In this document: positions 46,339 to 57,892 of the stretch, one piece after another
How positions within the stretch are numbered: position 1 is the first letter of the stretch
Layout of the letters: each line of letters opens with the position of its first letter
DNA from: Periconia sp. R9002
Lineage: Eukaryota > Ascomycota > Dothideomycetes > Pleosporales > Periconiaceae
Assembly (NCBI GenBank): GCA_023627715.1
Contig: JAMAHW010000059.1
Coordinates: 186,001-250,000 of the forward strand
DNA: 64,000 bases
Direction of reading: 5' to 3'
Position numbers and translations under genes: made by a program
The notes under the pieces: model-generated
Seen by the model: only the letters and a program-made list of their open reading frames with translations
Told to the model about the DNA's origin: nothing
The model's database searches: none

Positions 46339-49300
46339 TTAAACGTAAAACATGGAGTTTCTAACACTGGGGTGTATTGTCACCAGGCTGGAGTTAGATG
46401 CTTGGGACGCTGCCGCCGCACTAGTCCCAACCGAGCTCGCATCAGGACTTGAAAGTGGTGAAGGGTCAAATAAACTACTCAGATAACAGCGTGCTCTTGT
46501 ACAGACGAGATCAGCATAGTACGCCGGGGGACAAATGCTCACAGCTTTGGTAGCCCTTCCAAAAAGATAGCACATATTGTGCGTCAGGTCCTCCAGGGCA
46601 TCCGCAGCGGTCTTGAATTGTGGCGGCAACTGCAGATTACAGAAAATCTGATCGAAGACGACGTAGTAGTGTGCTGGTCGGGCAGTGCCCTGAATTGCGG
46701 CGTGCGCTTGGAGGAAGAAGTCCCAGTTGCGAGCCTCGGTGACCCCTCGGTCAACTACCGTACCATTCATAGGGTTACCCCCGCGGTCCGCATCTTCTTT
46801 CTTAGTAGGGTAGAAACGAGTGTTGTGTCGCTTCCCGACGATAATGATCGTAATACGTGGCTTGCCAGCTTTGGTTTCTGTAGCCGGATACACCATTTTG
46901 CAGGCCTCACGGAGAGCAGGAAGTTCCTCCTCGAGGACAATGTTGTACTGGCCCTCAGACACACCATCCCTGTAAATGAGAATATTCTCCGGTAAAGTTT
47001 TGTTTCTCTCCCTCCAGAGCATAAGACGCGACTTGAAGAGAACATCCAGATCGGCCACCATTTCCTGGCGAGCAGGTTGAATGCGAATGTCGGCTGGCCA
47101 CTGCCCTAGCCACTCATCCACTGAGGCGACTATTCCTGCAACGCTGGGGGCTTTCGACGAAGAACCTGGAGAAGGATGAGTAACGTCAATTCCAACGATC
47201 ATCGTTTTTCCTTGCCGAATGAACCCTAACTTTAAAGGGTCCAGGGAATGGTTTCTGCCTCCTAGTTTCAGGTTGAACTTCATACCGATATTGGCCAAAT
47301 ACTGCGGATTAGCCCTGGCAAACTTTGAGGCTAGGACGCAGACATTGAGGATGCCTTCCTTAACATCGCATATGTATTTGATGCGATTATAGACGGCAGC
47401 CATGACTGCGTCAGGAATAACCACCAGGATCAGTTTTGGTTTGTTTGGATTGATTGCAAACCTGTGCACCCAATGGTCGATCTGAGCTTCCATCTCTTGA
47501 GAATCTGGAGTGATGTGCAACCCCTGCATGTAATTGTTCACTGAAATCCCAAGCTCTCTGAGTTTGCTTTGGAGTTCATTCAGCTTGCTGAAAAAATCCT
47601 GGTCAGTTTGCCAAGGGCTGCGTGTACCCGCCAAAGAGATTCGTAAGTAAGTCCATCGGGCTAGGTCGGCTTTGGTGACGAATTTCACGGTTCGCATGTC
47701 CCAGCTCCCAAACCTTGGCGTGGTCGCATCACTCCCGGAATATTTAATATTGGGAACACCCAGCACTCGCCCGGGGACGGTAATCAATTTAGGCACCACA
47801 TTGATGTCGAAAGCATTCTGTACAATCATTAGCTTAAACCTGTGCTAAGGAAGGTCATCGCACCAAAGTTGCATTCGGCGGCTCGAATCCCAATAGGCGG
47901 CCACCGGAAGTGACAATGGATTGAGCGTTGTGAACAGGCCGTCGCACAGCGAAGCGAATCATCTGTTGTGTCTGCGCACTACTCAGCTTTGCACCTGCGG
48001 GCTGCCCAGGTCGGACCTCGCAGACGTCGGCCGGTAAATAGGAAGGATTGTCTCTCGTTGCTACATTGATTACGGGCAATGCAGTGTCCTTGACTGTAAT
48101 ACCATACGCTAGAAACATCAATATACAGGAAATTGATTAAAACAGAGCGGAAACTTACTCTCTTTGAAGAAATCAAAGACACTAATGTATTTACCCCTGG
48201 AAGGTGGTGCTGGTCCAGCTTTGACCCCCTTTTTGCCTTTCTTCCCACCTCCTCCAGGTGTAGCCGTAGGCGCGCTCGAAGAAACGCTCGAAGGTTCATC
48301 TAGGAAAAACTTGACCTCTTTCGCACCGGCGCCAAATTGTGGCACTATTGGTGGATGTGCCAGTTTGCGGCCATCGTCCTTGCTTGCGAAACCCTGTATA
48401 GTCTTAATCCGAGGAATGCGATGACCCTGACGATTCTTCCTGACAATGTGTGTAACGTCTACCGACAGTTTCTTCACGAATTTCAGTAGATTGACTTTAT
48501 TTGGGCCATTATCTTGAATGAAAGCCCTCATGAGAACATCGAGGGGACCTTCATCATAGAAGGCCATGTTCTTGACTTGCACATTGACGAGGATGCGAGC
48601 AGTTGCAGCGCGAACACTCATGAAGAAACCGCGGATCACCTGTAGGCCAGCACCAAGACTCATTCTATCCTGAGGGCTAGGGCTAAGATCGAAATGTCGA
48701 TTCGCCCCAATGCTTGCTATCGAAGGTTCGGATTTCGGATGGTGACCAACTACGATATTCAAGGCTTGAATGATTTCTTCTTTAGAACCAAACATCAAGC
48801 CCGCTTGTGTCGAGGTCAAATGATTGATCAACTCGGCCAGCGTAAGGGATCCGGTGAACTGGACGCGACATCGGTACTGCCTCGCATTCGGTGCCGGCGT
48901 GTCTTCTTCTTCAGACCGGTAGGCAACGACGTACTCGTCCTCCTCTATGTCAAGCTCATTCCGAGAAATCAAGTTCGACTTGAAATCTGTCGCGACAGAG
49001 TGCCCTTGTGAGAGGAACTGCTCCTCCAGGAGAAGCTGCACGATCCTTCTGCCCTTTTTGCCCGTTGGTATGTTACCTTTGTTGTCTGGAGCAATGGCAA
49101 TCATGTAGCGATAAAGCTCTAAATCAGACTTCGAGTCGAGTTTAAGATAATTAGTCCAAAGGATAACGTCCCTTCCCACAATTCCATACCCCGGCCTTAA
49201 CGGATTTGTCTGGCCATGCTTCGTTCTCTTTATTTCAACAGCGGATTTATTTTCGATTCGTTCGACCGTCTTATCGGCGTCCGGACGCGGACCATCCCCT

Positions 49301-49545
49301 TGTCTACAATACTCATCTCGTTAGTTGTGAGACATCGCAAGAACATCAGAGCATAAAACTTGCTTGAAAACCTCGACTTCCACCGGAGCCCCGCGACCCC
49401 TTCCTCTCCCTCCAAAGTTCCCTCTTCCTCTTTCTACAGTATCCCCTCGATCCCCTCTTCCACGCCCTCGAGGGTGAAAAGGTAACAATTGTTCGCCACG
49501 GCCTCTAATAGCCCTACCACGTACACGATCGTGCGGACCAGACAT
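46339..49545 (-). CDS. Argonaute protein (QDE-2-like)
   Basis: Four exons, 49545-49364, 49303-48159, 48108-47864 and 47817-46339, encode 1,016 aa. The N-terminus is RG-rich (residues 1-60). Then come an N domain, a DUF1785/linker (SLGAGLQVIRGFFMSVR), a PAZ region (about 330-470, TYGITVKDTALPVINVA), MID (about 560-690) and PIWI (about 690-1000). PIWI motifs: GIDVTHPSPGSSSKAPSVAG (Asp about 735), IYRDGVSEGQYNIVLEEE (Asp about 808), and GTARPAHYYVVFD (His about 905). These fit the DEDH catalytic tetrad, so slicer activity is plausible. The C-terminus is NSMFYV, close to the usual hydrophobic end. Fungal Argonautes of this type act in quelling/RNA interference. Intron 1 is best modelled as GC-AG (VF|KQGDGPRPD). 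The ATG at 49545 is used; an upstream TTG lies in frame. Confidence 0.93.
49304..49363 (-). other. GC-AG intron in the Argonaute gene (intron 1)
   Basis: The donor reads AA|GCAAGT, the standard strong GC-type site, and the acceptor TGTAG follows an ACTAAC branch site. Joining there gives VEVEVFKQGDGPRPD, in frame with the rest of the protein. GT donors nearby leave the wrong phase or a poor acceptor. Length 60 nt. Confidence 0.65.
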
Positions 49546-51280
49546 TGGATGATGGGGCTCTCCACGGTTCAACCAACAACAATGGAATTCTGCAAGTTAT
49601 CGTGCCACCAATATCTAATCTTGCATTAGATGGTAAGTATTGGGAACTTTGGTGTACAGCTTGTACTCTTAAAATATAGGTTCCAGCTTTAGAGGCGGGG
49701 ACAGGCCATGAAAGAAATGTGGGAGAAGAGATGTTATGCGCCTAACTTACCAATGTATCAAATCCACGTACGGTGTAGCGCCATACTAGTGTATTATGAC
49801 GCTTACACGAAATACAGGGAGGCCGCTCAGGCCTATGCACACAACCAGCGGATACGCCACTCGCTGGGATGGTAGATAAAGCGAATCGTCCCCGAGCAAG
49901 CCAAAGGAGCTTCTGAGCCTACAGGAGCTGACCTGCCAAACGAGAACAATAATTTCCATCGAATGATATCTCGTTTTGATGGTCCTTCAACGCAGAGTGA
50001 TAACATGTGTAACGTCAAAGGCTACCCCGCAGAATATCCGGTGAAGTCCCAACAATAAGCTGTTGTCAGAGGCTTCGCTGGGATATGCCGCCACGCTCTC
50101 GCAAACCAGATAAGAGAATCAGAGGCAGGCTTGTAATTCTCCCAAGTCCAACACAGCTGTATATAATTTTCTCTCCGTACAAAGCCCTGGTTTTTCCTTA
50201 ACGGTAGATATATGACCGTTTTACTTTCAATGTGTTGAGCAACTATAGAAATGTCTAGAGCGTACCACGGAATGCTGCACCAAAGAGTCAGCTTATCAAA
50301 CTTATAGCAGGTCACCAACGATAGGATTGGTCGAGACTTTCCCGACTCTGATCGCACTGAGCCCGTCGGGTTGCTGGCATCGGCAGTCCAATGTGATGCG
50401 ACTCGGGCTGCATGCCGATTGGGGTACTTCCATGATAACGTTTCGTCAGAGGGTATTTCCATCACGCGATAGCGGGCTTGATTAGTTAGAGAAATGACAC
50501 ATAGTGGAAAATTGCTTTTACATCGGCGTATCTCCTTGCCCTGCATAATAGACTTGAGCAACTCCGCACTCGTCAGAAGGACGGCGGGGCATCGCAAACG
50601 ATCATAGAACTAGGCACACATTACAACACTACCTAATTTCCAAGTCTAGTGCAAGAGCCCAGTTATGATAAATGATAGAGAGAGTATTCATACCAGGAGA
50701 AGATTAGTAGATATACCAGATCCAAGTTTTGGGAAGTCGATCCATTCTTATTGTTCATGATACGTGCATGAACTTGATCCTGTCACCCCTTGTGTTACTG
50801 GGCAGATTAGTGATCCGTTTAGGGTAAGTTTTTACGTATTTTTGTGTATGTGCAGTGCGGCCTGCTCACCTCCCCTACTCCTCTTCTCCTCTCCTCCCCT
50901 AGACAAGGCAGCGGGGGATCCATCCCCCACGCTTAAAGTGGCGTAGCGGCCAGAGGTTCTTTGGCGCGCTCTGCCAGGAACTTTTCGTCGGACCTAAGCG
51001 TGGACTAGAAACCGGTAGTTGAGCTTCGACAGTGATACTAGCGTTTCTCGGGCCCATGCACTCAACCTGAGAGTTAGGGTTATTTGGTGAGGTGCGGGGA
51101 AGCTCGTACTACTACAACAAGGGCGCACCCCAGCATCTTGAACAGAGTGAAGCTATATTATGAATCACGCCATCTAAAGTTTCGCTTTTCCGTTCCTCTG
51201 ACCTTGACTGGCGCTAACTTCCTCACCTCATCAGCTGTGCCGCACTTCGCATACAGGCAATTTTCTGGTAAAGCCTTTAA
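49546..51280. other. Interval upstream of Argonaute, no supported gene
   Basis: About 1.7 kb. The left end is the Argonaute promoter. A 191-codon open frame on the minus strand (50597-50022) starts with TTG rather than ATG and shows no recognised domain; it is not called a gene. The area around 50870-50950 is C/T-rich. The right end grades into the LTR-like fragment. Confidence 0.45.
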
Positions 51281-51289
51281 TTAATAAAC

Positions 51290-51480
51290 ACATTTGTGTA
51301 AATGCATGCACACTAAAACCCAATCAAGGTAGCCTAAGTAGGTCATCCTTACTAGACGCTGGGCGAGTTCCATGTATAATAGTTAGTTTAGTTTATTAAA
51401 GTGTCTTCTTCTTCGCAATTAATTGGTGAAATCAGTCACGGTATCAACACTGGTAGGGATCTCAAGGTAACGTCTGTGGC
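51290..51480. repeat. LTR-like fragment of the retroelement family, little mutated
   Basis: A 38-nt block at 51407-51444 matches 59846-59883 in the decayed retroelement in the same orientation. All eight differences are C-to-T or G-to-A in the 59.8-kb copy. Similarity continues less clearly to the left (CCTTACTAGA, TATAATA landmarks at similar relative positions). The end points are approximate. It sits just upstream of a decayed P450, and may be a solo LTR. Confidence 0.5.
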
Positions 51481-51796
51481 TGGGACGTGCACACAGGTAA
51501 CTAACGCAAGTGTATAACTTATCTAGAATAAATTTTAATTAAAGCATTGCTACTAAAGGCAGCAATAGACTCTGTAGTATCAATCCCTTTCCACACAATG
51601 TGTTTCCGATGAACTATATAGCGTGAAGTCATGTCTCGGGCACAGCTCGTGACAACGTGGTCATCGCTCTGCATATCTTACCAGAGCTGAGAAACTTGCC
51701 CGACTCTGTCTTGAGCTTTCCTAAAGCTAATAAGAATGCGAGTTCAACGTATAAAAACATCGAAAGGGGATCTGCCATGTTGACCGAATCCAGCTC

Positions 51797-52951
51797 ATGT
51801 ATGCCAAATACACCAAGCTCTTAGTCGACGAGCCTATTTTGGCCCGTGTCGTCAAGGCAGATCTTGCTCCGGCTTTAGGTATTCTAGCCAGTCTAACAAG
51901 ATTTTTGGTGAGGTTACTGATGCGTCCTAGCCCGGTTGAACCGGACCATTTGCGAAGAGGTTGCCGAAGCTGTGCAAGACGAAATGCCGTCCTGTGAAGA
52001 CTGGACTCCTGTGCCGATTTACATGAAGCTATGTCAGATCTTCGCCAAGGTTTCTGGACGTGTCTTTGTCGGCCCCGATCTGTGCCGTAATCAGGAATAT
52101 CTGGATGCTGGTGTTTACTACACCTTGGATCTGGTCACAGCCCAATTGAAGATCGAAAACATGCGCGCTTTTCTGAGACCGCTCTTGGCCCCTCGACTTC
52201 CAGAGGTCCGACGCCTGCGAGAGCGAGAAGAACAAGCCAAATCCATTTTGATGCCCATTGTCGAGACGCGTCTAGAGGCACAAAAGCAGCCGGACTACCA
52301 GAAGCCCGATGACTTGTTGCAGTGTTACATGGATAGAGGGGTCCAGTACGGAGAAATGAGCGTCGAGAAGTTGACCAAATTGCAGCTGGGCCTCATCTTC
52401 GCTGCCATCCATACGACTACCCTGGTCACTACCAATATGTGAGCGTGAAATCTTCAAATCCAACATATTCTCGTTAATAATGAGTCAGTCTATACACCCT
52501 GGCCGTTCAGTCTGAGTATATCCGGCCCCTCCGGGAAGAGATCCGTGCCGTGATTGCAGACAACAATGGCTTTATCACCTATAAGGCCTCACAGCAGATG
52601 GAGAAGCTTGACAGCTACATGAAGGTCTTCCGAGTTTACCCACCAAAATTTAGTATGTGTCCAACCGATGACAATGCAGTTCTGACTGACCTGACCCAGC
52701 CTCCTTCCAGCGCCGAGTCCTGAAGGGCTTCACCCTGTCAAACGGACAATTTATCCCGGCGGGCGTAGATATTGAAGTTCCGTCAGTCGCAATCTACTCA
52801 GACCCAAAATGCTATCCTGACTCCTCAATTTTCGACGGCTTCAGGTCGTACAAACTGTGACAGACAGGCGGAGCTGGTAGTCACGCCCGCAATCAGTTTG
52901 TAACGACGAATGAGGAGAACCTAGGTTTTGGTTTTGGAAGGCACGCGTCCA
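51797..52951 (+). pseudogene. Decayed cytochrome P450
   Basis: Pieces of a P450 are present in order: an N-terminal part (MYAKYTKLLVDEPILARVVKADLAPAL), an ICEEVAEAVQDEMPSCEDWTPVPIY to MSVEKLTKLQLGLIFAAIHTTTLVTTNM piece (51936-52442), a YTLAVQSEYIRPLREEIRAV piece and a FQRRVLKGFTLSNGQFIPAGVDIEVP piece. The frame shifts between the first two parts, a splice boundary region is damaged (KVFRVYPPKF lacks a residue), and a stop (TGA) follows FDGFRSYKL; a CGA-to-TGA change would explain it. Past the stop, NQFVTTNEENLGFGFGRHA is still readable, but the heme Cys and the C-terminal helix are lost (RHAS then unrelated sequence). It resembles long-chain secondary-metabolism P450s of Pezizomycotina. It cannot encode a functional enzyme. 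Confidence 0.82.
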
Positions 52952-54299
52952 AACCAGCCATTTTAAACCGAATTGCGAGCAAAAAATCAGCGTTGAAGCC
53001 TCTTAAAAAAAGCTTCTGATGGTACTGATTGGACTGAGCGGTCTACCTACCTACCCACGCCTAGGCGTGCATTTGAGCACATTTCCGTGCATTAAGCAAG
53101 GAGTCCTCACACGCAGTATTTTAATCCACTTCGGAGCTTATATCGTGCCAGTCAGCGGTCTTTTCCTCAGCGTCGATAATAGGTGCTGACATGAGCCACG
53201 CCGGACCTCAGGTCTTCGACACTTGGATTCACGCGGTAATTTTTTCGTGAAGGACCAACGTCCGTAGGTAGCTTGGTGTTAAAGGCGTGTGAGATTGTGA
53301 TCCTTCATCTAGCCAGCTCGGAATTTCCTCGGAACAGGTTAGCAGAATAGCTTATTGTCCTATTAATAGACGAACTGTGACTAGCATGGGATGACTTGCT
53401 ACTTGGTTGGTCAAGTTAGAATATAGGTTGTTTGAGCTGGGACGCTCTCTTCTCATCATATCGCATTGTATTGCTACAGAATGTGTACTTTAGGAACGTG
53501 AGACATGTGACCTCAGGTTCAGCTTTGGAGATTCCTTTCTGCTCATCTCTTAAATTTTTGGATGGTGTGTTGCAATCTTTCCCATTATACAGATGAATGT
53601 TTCGAAGGGCCCATTTAGTGAGCGCGTAACCCAACGAAACACTCATAGCAAGTTACCAGAAGGTGGCGTGCTAAGAACTCACCTCTGATCTTGGTTCTTT
53701 GAGCGCATATAATACAATATAAGTATATCGTAGTGACCAAAACGGCATTGCTTGCGAACGAACAAACATAACTTATCCTATCACGAACCCTGCTGGGCTG
53801 ACCATTTTGAAGCTAGGATCCGATCGTATATGTGTGATCTGCAGATTTGGTCTAACTGTACAAATGAGCACGATGTCGATCTTTGAAGGCTTTTCAAGGG
53901 ACGAAGGTCGAGCAATAAGTGCCGATTCGTGGGTGAGCATCGTGACCAGCGATCCATGATGCGACTTAGTCTAGCCCTGTTGGTGTCTCACAACTAAATA
54001 TGTCTCGCGTCTCATCTCTAATGATTTGTTGGTTTCTTCCATTACTTGAGACACCACGACTACACTACAGCAGCAGAACGAAAGAAAGAGATGTCAATGT
54101 ATTATCTAAGACTGAGACAGGGACTCAGAGTAAGACTAAGACTGGATCTAAGAGTAGCGTTTATTGTACTATCTTCTATAGCTTCTAGTCTGTATTCCTT
54201 GTTAATCGTAACACACATGCCTCTAAGTGATTCGGACCTAGCATAGAGACATTGCTTCACCTCCGTTAATACAACGCAATATATATAGATCGATACTTT
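52952..54299. other. Intergenic interval, degraded DNA next to the P450 remnant
   Basis: About 1.3 kb without a supported gene. A short GACTAAGA/GACTCAGA-type microsatellite occurs around 54095-54160. A 76-codon frame at 53416-53646 on the minus strand is unsupported. Confidence 0.45.
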
Positions 54300-57274
54300 C
54301 TATGCGAATATGTCCCAAACACTCTGCGGTGTAGTAAACACGTTGTCACTGACGGAGACATACGGTACATCTAACCCAAAAGCCTTTGGACCACCGATCT
54401 TCAGGCCCTGTTTGCTCGTCCAGACAGGACTAGCCTTCAAGCCTATCACGCTGACCCTCATTCCATAGCGATAGTCACTCACGCCTAGGGGCGCGCCATT
54501 TGCCTTGTCCAGCACAATAATAAGATCTGGACACACCGCCAGCAATCTCTCCTCCTCTCCATCCTCTTTCAACACCGCTGACAAGTTCTCGTTCTCGAAT
54601 TCCATGGTCAACTGTGCCTTCTCGCCATCTTCGCACTTTCGGTCGTCCTCTGATGCCTGCAACACAACACTGCCCCTGGTAAACCGGCCCGCAACCCGCC
54701 TTGTCACTGAAATGATTTTGCCAACGAAAAGGAGCGAACCGTTATGGTCTCCAATCAGACTATGCACCGGCTCCAGCTTGCGCTGCCGCGCCAGCGCAAT
54801 CGTCCGCCCAATGCTCCACGCCCAGCTAAAAGTATTTTGTGGTAGGGACTTCGCCTCAAGTCCCCGCATTGGACTTACACAAAGACCTGACAGACTGCCT
54901 AGCGCTGTGCACGCGTCCCGCATCACCTGTTCTGCATGCTCAAACGAGTCCTGCGTTTTCATGAGAGTATGACGACCTTCTCCATCAGCTACACTACACG
55001 GAGCTATGGAAACACCGTTTAGGCAGCGGACTGTCTGCCAGAGAAGAGGGTACGCGCGTGCGACGGCATCTGTGTCGAGAGTAGACTTAGCGAGCCTGGA
55101 TGAAGCGAGGAGCGCTTCGAAGGCGTTGATGCCGCCAATTTCGTTAGGGATAATGTAATCAATATGGGGAGTGTCGGAAGCATCAAGGACAGCAGCGATA
55201 GCGTTAGTGACTCTGCGATGAAGCCAAATTCAGCGATTTCGAAGACTGCAGTCGTATAGTTAAGGGAAACATACTCATAAAGCCCAGGAATACGCTCCAA
55301 GTACACTGTTGGGCTACCCATGAACCCGGCGGCGACGATTATGGACGAGTCGGAAATATTAGTCTGCCGGCGGATGGTGATCGGTCTACCTGCGGAAAAT
55401 TGCTCAAGGCACGCAATGTAGCTGGGATATGGCTCGCCGCAGCTTCCCACACCAAGCACACCGGTTCCATCCAGAAGGAAGTCTAGATCGGTCTTAGAGA
55501 GATACCAGAGGTTGCCTCGGAGATCAGGCCGATAGTTCTCAACATCAACCGGCACATCACTGACGTAGGAGGACGACTTGAGAGATGCTTCATGGAAGGA
55601 CCGGGATGCATAATCGTCCGTTTCCAGTTCATTGTAGTGTTCAGCCCCTTGCGCCGACCCGTCGGTGTCCATAGGCATGTCACCAACAAAAGAGTCATCT
55701 GGATCAGCAACTACGCGAACTGTGATTCTCGTTGCCCCGTTGCTGACGTACGATATGGGCAGATAATCGATTTCCACTACCTCGGCCGTGGTCCTGTCTC
55801 CACCTGTTGCAACACAGCGTTTGATTGCCAATATCTCCGCCTCTTTAATATGCTCTTGGATTGTCTTATCTTCAAGGACCACGACAGTGTCAACTGCACC
55901 ACTGACTTTGGCGATGGCGGCCCCGACAGCATTCGCCACCTCAAAATGCTGCGGTCGAATGAGATCAGAGACTCCTGACAAGGTGGAAGGGAGAATGATA
56001 CTACCACCCCCGACCAAGATAACTACGGCATCTCCAGCTTTGGTCTTGGCTTGATCGATTGCCCTTTCGAGCATTGTCTGTATCTCAGAAAGTGCCTTCT
56101 GTCTCGTCTTCGATTTCAACAGATCAGTTGAGCTCTCTAATCGCACCAAGTCCGTCGCTGTTAGAGTTGCCCCTCCGAAGTAAATAGATTCGTCTTGCAG
56201 ACGGTACCCAACAGAATCAGGTCCTACTGTCGAGCCAGTCTCGGTCTCTCGCACGATTGATCCTCCACCGAGTGCGATGCTATGAACATCCGGGATCGTA
56301 AAATTGGTTCGCACACCAGCAATCTTGACAAATGCCGCGGACTGCCTGGGGAAACCACTAGGCAACAATGCGCAAATGTCCGTCGTCGTGCCGCCGATGT
56401 CCATCACCAGCACTTCGGTATTTTGCGAGCGAGCAGTCTGTAGATGTTTGCTTGATAAGAACGCAGCCCCTCTGGCGCTGTTCGTCGGACCGGATGAGAA
56501 GCACCGGACTGGGTACTTCACGGCTTCCGACGCAGCTGAGAGAGTTCCGTCGTTCAGGGTGATGTATAGACTGCACTCTCCCAGCGACCTCACCGCGCCC
56601 AATAGTCCCTGGCTTACGTGTCGTGCAAAACGGCGGAGGGAGGCGTTAAGAATGCTTGCGTTCTCTCGTTCGAGAAACCCCAGCTTACCGATGCGATGGG
56701 AGCAGGAAATATCGTACCTGCGGCCGAGAACGGAGGAAAGATACGATGCGGCCTCTTCTTCCTGGTCTGGATTGGACGGAGAATAGATACCGGCTACAAC
56801 AACGGATCGGATCCCTTTGGTAACGATGATGGAGGCCTGCTCGTCTAGATGAGCTCGATCAATTTGGCCTATGGGCCTTCCATCCACCTGGTAACCGCCA
56901 TCCACGTAACCGACATGCCCTTCGACCAGGCTTCGCAGCCCTTTGGGGAACTCGGCGAACGGGGCTGAACCTCTCGAGTACGGACCGCACAGTCGAATAA
57001 CAGCAACTCTGTCCAATTTGCGGGCATCCTGTTCAAGTACGGCATTGAGAAACTGAGTGGTACCTATCTTCACGGCTCCAATGCTCGTCGGAGGAATGGA
57101 TGCCTTCCTGACAACAGAATGAACCGCATTCTCCACGCCGGCCTGAATGTCTGACGTCGTTGGGGTCTTGTGCCATGCGAGGACTCGTCCCTCCTGGAGT
57201 AGGACTGCGTCGGTATTCGTGCCTCCCACATCTATGCCAATGGTGCATGGGCTGATGGTGCCGGCGTCTCCCAT
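54300..57274 (-). CDS. Hydantoinase/oxoprolinase fused to a DUF917-type domain
   Basis: Two exons, 57274-55275 and 55212-54300, encode 970 aa. The 62-nt intron (GTATGT...CGCAG) joins LYE|VTNAIAAVLDA, so what looks like two frames is one gene. The N-terminal part (about 1-540) is a hydantoinaseA/oxoprolinase domain with ASKHA phosphate loops: IGIDVGGTNTDAVLL (about 13-27) and VLVMDIGGTTTDICALLP (about 290-307). A later VVILVGGGSIILPSTL motif fits the ATP-binding fold. The C-terminal part (about 560-970) matches DUF917 (GGNLWYLSKTDLDFLLDGTGVLGVGSCGEPYPSY-like, then EIGGINAFEALL). ATP-dependent opening of a cyclic amide is the family reaction; the true substrate is unknown. Confidence 0.87.
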
Positions 57275-57892
57275 GTTGAGTAGCTAAGTAAAGTGGCAGT
57301 ACAGTAGGAAGTACACCTAGACGGCGAGGTCGAGGTTAACCGTGGCCTCACCGTTCATCGAGAATAACAACTTCGTCGGCTAGATAACGAACATTCATAT
57401 AGATGGGACTGATAATCATACCAGGAGCCACGGTACCGAATGTAGAGGCCCAGGAACTACCGCTGTATAGTGAAAAAGGGTGGAAATAGCGTCGGCAAGA
57501 TAAGGACAAATGGGGACAGGGGTTGGAGCCATCCCTTGGCCTAGCCTTACCTAAGTAGACGCGTCATGCCCGTGGGCTGAAGTGGCATAGCCTATCTCCG
57601 ACGGAACGAGAACTGAAGAGGATTGACTTAACTTTCCAAGAACACCAGAAAGCCGATAGGAGAGGGTGTATCAAAGCAGGGACGCAGGAGGTGCAGTTCT
57701 CAGCTCTTCCTACTTAGCGGCCCGATCCGTGCGCAATACCCCGCTTTGATGTTTTCATCAGAGCCTCGTCGGCTAGATAAGGCCGCCTTTGCTTGGCCCG
57801 GGAGCCAGACCTTCCCCAGGTCTGGAGTGTGAAACATATGAAGGCCATCAACGCCGAATTGCTGACCGTCGCACTGCTCCGCACTGTCCAAG
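57275..57892. promoter_or_regulatory. Divergent interval between hydantoinase and Atg22-like genes
   Basis: A 618-bp interval separating divergent start codons. It contains several C/T-rich patches and no supported coding region. Co-regulation of the two genes is possible but not shown. Confidence 0.4.

Noticed and set aside
50022..50597. 191-codon open frame on the minus strand upstream of Argonaute
   Set aside because: It starts at TTG, has its first ATG well inside, and no domain, splice or signal evidence; treated as chance until transcript data exist.
54300..54962. Independent gene for the DUF917-like C-terminal part
   Set aside because: The upstream intron joins it in frame with the hydantoinase exon, and the internal ATG lies inside a continuous family sequence.
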